This document shows positions 59,971 to 64,000 of a stretch of DNA of 64,000 bases, piece after piece. The stretch is from positions 32,198,449 through 32,262,448 of the forward strand of contig OY292276.1 of assembly GCA_958496175.1 (NCBI GenBank), given 5' to 3'. The position numbers were made by a program, and so were the translations under genes. The notes under the pieces were generated by a model. That model saw only the letters and a list, made by a program, of their open reading frames with translations, did no database searches and was not told where the DNA came from. Every line of letters begins with the position of its first letter. Position 1 is the stretch's first letter. Source of the stretch: Sisyra terminalis (lineage: Eukaryota > Arthropoda > Insecta > Neuroptera > Sisyridae).

Positions 59971-61756
59971 TATCTACGATACTTTCAAATAGAAGCACAA
60001 ATTTTGATAAATATAAATAGTATGTACTTTAAACTAAACTACAATCAAAAAAACCAGTTATGATATTCGGAGTTTTCAAATTTCTTTTTAAAATTAATTT
60101 TTTTCTGCTACCAAATATTTTTTTTAAATCATAATGTAACTGTACCCATGATTTTTAAGCCAAATAAAGTAATCCCGGAACTCATAATAACCACATTAAA
60201 CACAAACCATCATTCACTTGCTCAATTTTTGTATTTTTTTTAATAGGCAACAAAATAGAAAATCAACAAGCTGCAGAAAATAGCATCGAATATCACATGA
60301 CGATTCTTCAAATTTTGTGGCGAAAGTATTTTTTTTACTTTAAAGCTGCTCAAGAGATTCGGATTCCAACACGTGCGAGAAGTTCCTACTATTTTGAAAT
60401 CCAGTAAGATCTTCCTGCTGTCATTCTTAACAAATTTAACATTAGTATACCAAAAGAGTATCGTACCAATTTTAATTGGTCAACTTTAGATTGAGTAAGT
60501 TAGAATTTGGGAAATAAAGATTGAATTTGTCAGTCAACATTTAGTTCTAACTTTCTCTTGTACGTGTATATTCGTACAGATGATGTTGTATTTTTAATGA
60601 ATGCTTTCAGTATTCCAAAGTAAAAGAAAAATGGACTATTTTTTAAGAAAAGTTTACATTTAGAGGTAGGAAAAGTAGAAAGAGAATCAGATACAAATTA
60701 TTTTACCTGAGTTTCTTAATTTTTAACTCTAAAATATTTAACTGCACAAATAAGAAGTTTATTCAAGTTTAAATATCCACAAGACAATTAAAACAACTAC
60801 ATTTGAAATTGCCAAGCAAAAAGTTCTCAAGTATATAAGGATTTTTTTTATTTTTCTCTACAAGAATCTTCTCAAAATATGTTTCTTTTAGAAATCAACG
60901 AACTTTGATGTGAAAAAAAAGTTTATGATTCACGGTTCTCTACAACCATAACTTTAGTTTTAAATTTTTTTTAACTACAAAACAGCGTAAATTCGAATAC
61001 TTTAACCACATGCTATTGAGTCTTAAGTAAAAGCTCTTGCTCATGCATCATACAAGGCAAGATCAAAGAACAAATATTGAATAAATCGGAAAAACATATT
61101 ATGGTTACGGAATCAAAAGGTTTAAATGTGGAAGAACTATTCCGAGTGCCTTTGATAAGAAGCATAGATTTAGAAAAATCGTCGTTAGTCGCCTACGTCT
61201 GGCAATTGGCACGACACCCTACGAAGATTAATGGGGAGAGTCCATTTTAGAAATAAATGGATTACACAAAGTGCATTTAAAGCCTTGCATTTTATGATAT
61301 TTATCACTTTCACGGTCAAATGCCTTCAAGCATTCAAGGAAAAATTTTGGAAGTTAATGCCACGTGACATTATAATACAACGATTTGTTTGTATAGATAA
61401 ATTATTCCGGTTTACTTATGTCATTATTTTGAAGAATGGTTTAAACATAGCTCGAATGTTTTTTCTACATAAATGAACGAGTACTAACTGAAACCTCATT
61501 CAATGCACAGTTGTTTCAAATTTTTCATTTATTGACAATTTCTTCATACCTAAAGCGAACTACTCATACTCACGAAGGTCACAAGTTAAAACCCAGCCTT
61601 GGTTTAAACGAAAATGTTTATTACATAAATACATGTGGTTTATTTAAAACTTCCTTCATAAAGGGTTTAATGTACGGTTCATAAAGGGTTTAGGTTTTAA
61701 TGTAGGCTAAAAGTGAAATATTTCTCATTTTTTATTTCAAAAACAAATTTTTAAAT
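59971..61756. other. Non-coding stretch
   Basis: Frames near 61111-61250 and 61231-61476 look slightly protein-like (for example VEELFRVPLIRSIDLEKSS) but carry no family motif and stop quickly. They may be a decayed mobile-element gene. Nothing firm. Confidence 0.35.
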
Positions 61757-61917
61757 GTTATTTACCGTCGCTTTATAACTACTAAAATCTTTAGCAATTC
61801 TACGGTTAATAAAAATCCGTAATCAAGAAATATTGAAACTTTGCTCAGTACGGGAATCGAACCCAATATTTACCAGTTTTTGAACGGTCATCTAAACCAC
61901 TCGGCTACCAGTAGGCT
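61757..61917 (-). repeat. SINE family S, copy 10
   Basis: On the minus strand: 'gcctactggtagccgagtgg', 'gaccgttcaaaaactggtaa', B box 'gggttcgattccc' (exact pol III consensus), 'taaccgtagaattgctaaag', 'gcgacggtaaataac'. Full-length. Confidence 0.9.
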
Positions 61918-63171
61918 TTTTCAAAATTTTGAATTCAGTTATTCTGGAGTTCAGAAAAAAAGCTCAAATTAAATTTAATTTATTTTCTATCATATGGTGT
62001 AAATAATTATTTAAAGAATTATATAATATTCTTATCTACTTATATATAATTTTCTGTATTGTATTCTTCAAGTGTTTAAAATTTATATGTTCGCTATACA
62101 AATACAAGTTATCTTAACAAAAATAATAATTTATTTCTTGGAAAATTCAATTTTGTTTATTATTTTCTTTGTTAATCTGTATAAGTACCATTAATTTTAT
62201 CAACCACGAATATTTTTTTTACATATAATATTAAGCATCAATATTTAGTCCTATAATATACGCATTGAAACCAAAAGAAAAAAAATCATAGCTGTTCTTT
62301 AAAAGTTGTGTTTTTTTCCAAATAGAATGAAGTGGTGTAAATGACGGAATTATGGGTAGATCCGTAGGGCCTCGGCGATTTTATAAAGGTGGCAAAATTT
62401 TAAACGCAAAAAAATGTACGAATAATTTAAGTTCAAAAATTAACTTCAATAAGTTTTGCTATAAATGCCTGGAACATCTTCAGTTAAATATACGAATTAA
62501 TTTTTTTATTTAATTTATTTTTCTATTGATCATATCATATTTTTCAATTGTTAAATCACTGGCAAAAACGGGATAACCATTTTGGGAACATTTAGAAAAA
62601 ATTGAAAATTCCCATAGTGATATTTTGTTTTTTGGAACCGTAAAACGTTGCTAAAATCGATTCATTTTTGTTAGAACATTGAAAATCCTATGCGAACCGT
62701 AGTACTGAAAATAAGTCGTACTTATCCCAAATAATTTAGTACACTGACGATTTAGAAGAGGCTTTAGTAAATAAATGTATTCACTTTTCTACTAACATTA
62801 TCTACTTCAAAATTCATAACAAATTACTAAAGATAACCGCTTCGCTTAAAATATATGAAAAATATTGCATTGACGGAATCTTCGAGATGTATATATCCTA
62901 ATGGTTGGCATTGCTCTGCGAATTTTTTGAGCCTCAACAAGTGTGGACCAAAATAACATAATGCCCTACCGTTATCCATTGAGTCTCAATTAGTGCAAGA
63001 AATCGATTACGATGGTAACATCATATCGGCGCTTTCGCAAAAACGACAGCTAGGAAAAAATTAACATCATAAGTGGAAATTGTAAAAAAACATTGAGTTA
63101 TATTAATCTTTGAAAAATTTTACTGCATTAATAAATTATAATTGAATTTATATATTTAAAAAATTATATGT
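61918..63171. other. Non-coding stretch
   Basis: AT-rich, no recognised repeat, RNA gene or coding frame. Confidence 0.45.
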
Positions 63172-63282
63172 TAATTCATAAGTAAGAAGACAATTCAGGT
63201 TGTTTAAAATCTTGAACAACCTGAATTGTCTTCCTATTTAATGAAAGCTGAGATCTGAATTTTATCATCTATTAATTCATAA
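63172..63282. repeat. 19-bp perfect hairpin between 13-bp direct repeats
   Basis: Arms 63186-63204 and 63215-63233 ('gaagacaattcaggttgtt' and its exact complement) surround a 10-base loop. 'ttaattcataagt' occurs on both sides (about 63172-63184 and 63270-63282), as a target-site duplication would. Confidence 0.85.
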
Positions 63283-63585
63283 GTTTTGTTAAAATTAATA
63301 CATAATTTTAATATATATAAATTATATGTTATATATTTCTAACCACTTTGTTATGGACATATAATACGGCGCATCAGGCCTCAACCCACTAGTGGAAATA
63401 AGGTCAATTTCTACTGTTAGAAGTCAATAGACGTGTATCATCGTAGAAATTTTTAAAATAACTTCATATTTTTTCCCTGTGACTTCTGTAGCCTTTTGTT
63501 ATTCTTAAGCATTATTGAGTAAAGATAAATAAAATTATTGGTTCATTAATAAATCTTGTAGTATAAGTTTGAGTTAAGCACGTGA

Positions 63586-63855
63586 AATTGCCCAATGTAT
63601 ACATGGAGTCTCGTTGGGGTCCAATAAGATAAGATCAATACGGAAACCACAATTGGTACCCAATGAACTTCAAATGAGTAATCAAAATAAAAAACGAAAC
63701 AATTACTGACAGTTTTTCCCGATTGGGTTTGGTATGGGATCTAAGTAGCAAAATCCAATGTAAAAAGAAAAAAAAACGTTTGTCAGTAATTCCTAATTTG
63801 GTTTTCTGTGGGGTCCAAGTAGGAAACTTCATCGTGAAAATGCGAAAAATATTTT
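63586..63855 (+). repeat. Dispersed repeat R-G, copy 3
   Basis: Contains 'gttggggtccaataagataa', 'ttcccgattgggtttggtat' and 'tttctgtggggtccaagtag'. It matches copy 2 and the minus strand of copy 1 in separate blocks. The last two phrases also look like an internal ~75-bp duplication. Confidence 0.55.
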
Positions 63856-64000
63856 CATTTTTTTTCCAAGTTAGATGACAATTTGAAATCTAATTAGAAA
63901 GATCCAAAAAAAAGTTGTTACCAGAACGGTTAAAAGGAATCATTAATATAAAATTAAAAATAATTAATTGCCGTTAACTTATTTTCAGTTTACTCCTCTT

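Noticed and set aside
61111..61476. Consecutive protein-like frames near 61.2 kb
   Set aside because: No recognisable domain and an early stop. Kept only as a remark in the non-coding entry.
6953..61917. Functional tRNA-Ser genes
   Set aside because: The tRNA-like heads lack a proper acceptor stem, variable arm and anticodon loop and are joined to a common non-tRNA body, so they are SINEs.
1..64000. CRISPR arrays, operons or prokaryotic defence systems
   Set aside because: No regularly spaced identical repeats, no closely packed genes, and the content is clearly eukaryotic.

Overview
The window is strongly AT-rich (about 70-75% A+T by eye) eukaryotic nuclear DNA, almost certainly from an insect. 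The reasons are a Jockey-clade non-LTR retrotransposon, tRNA-derived SINEs, many short foldback elements, hAT and Helitron ends and (AT)n microsatellites, with no operon-like packing and no long host reading frame. It reads as an intergenic or long-intron region that has been filled by mobile elements. No host protein-coding gene can be supported. Two short frames (2191-2694 and 10591-10782) are noted only as weak candidates. The insect order cannot be fixed from sequence alone.

Layout. 0.6-1.45 kb: a foldback of inverted arms around degenerate ~140-bp tandem monomers. 2.2-2.4 kb: a dispersed repeat also found at 31.5 kb in the opposite orientation. 7.0-11.8 kb: a damaged SINE head and copy A of an unclassified ~0.8-kb repeat. 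11.8-14.8 kb: two foldbacks carrying a hammerhead-like motif, a direct repeat pair and AT microsatellites. 16.3-22.5 kb: a LINE RNase H remnant, repeat copy B and a Jockey RT C-terminal remnant. 23-27 kb: three SINEs. 31.4-32.9 kb: a mosaic of three repeats. 34.7-35.1 kb: G+C-richer DNA with hairpins. 35.9-37.3 kb: two foldbacks and a SINE.

38.8-43.06 kb: a nearly complete Jockey-type LINE on the minus strand. It has a CCHC zinc-knuckle ORF1 and an endonuclease-RT ORF2, each broken by one frameshift, and is flanked by an identical 10-bp target-site duplication. It sits inside the left end of another foldback that runs to 43.82 kb. 45.8-46.55 kb: a SINE apparently split by a foldback. 51.2-52.2 kb: a hAT 5' terminus, a perfect palindrome and a Helitron-like 3' terminus. 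52.4-64 kb: four more SINEs, two copies of a repeat rich in GGGNTCCAA-like motifs, and a perfect 19-bp hairpin flanked by a 13-bp direct repeat.

The most interesting signal is a shared module in several otherwise different foldbacks (11.8, 13.2, 35.9 and 43.1 kb): CTGANGA, one extra nucleotide, a short hairpin, then GAAACG. This resembles the conserved core of hammerhead ribozymes, which are known from Penelope-like elements. The second is a tRNA-Ser-like SINE family with ten copies in 64 kb. The transposons show a readable order of insertion: the LINE is younger than its host foldback, and a foldback appears younger than a SINE.
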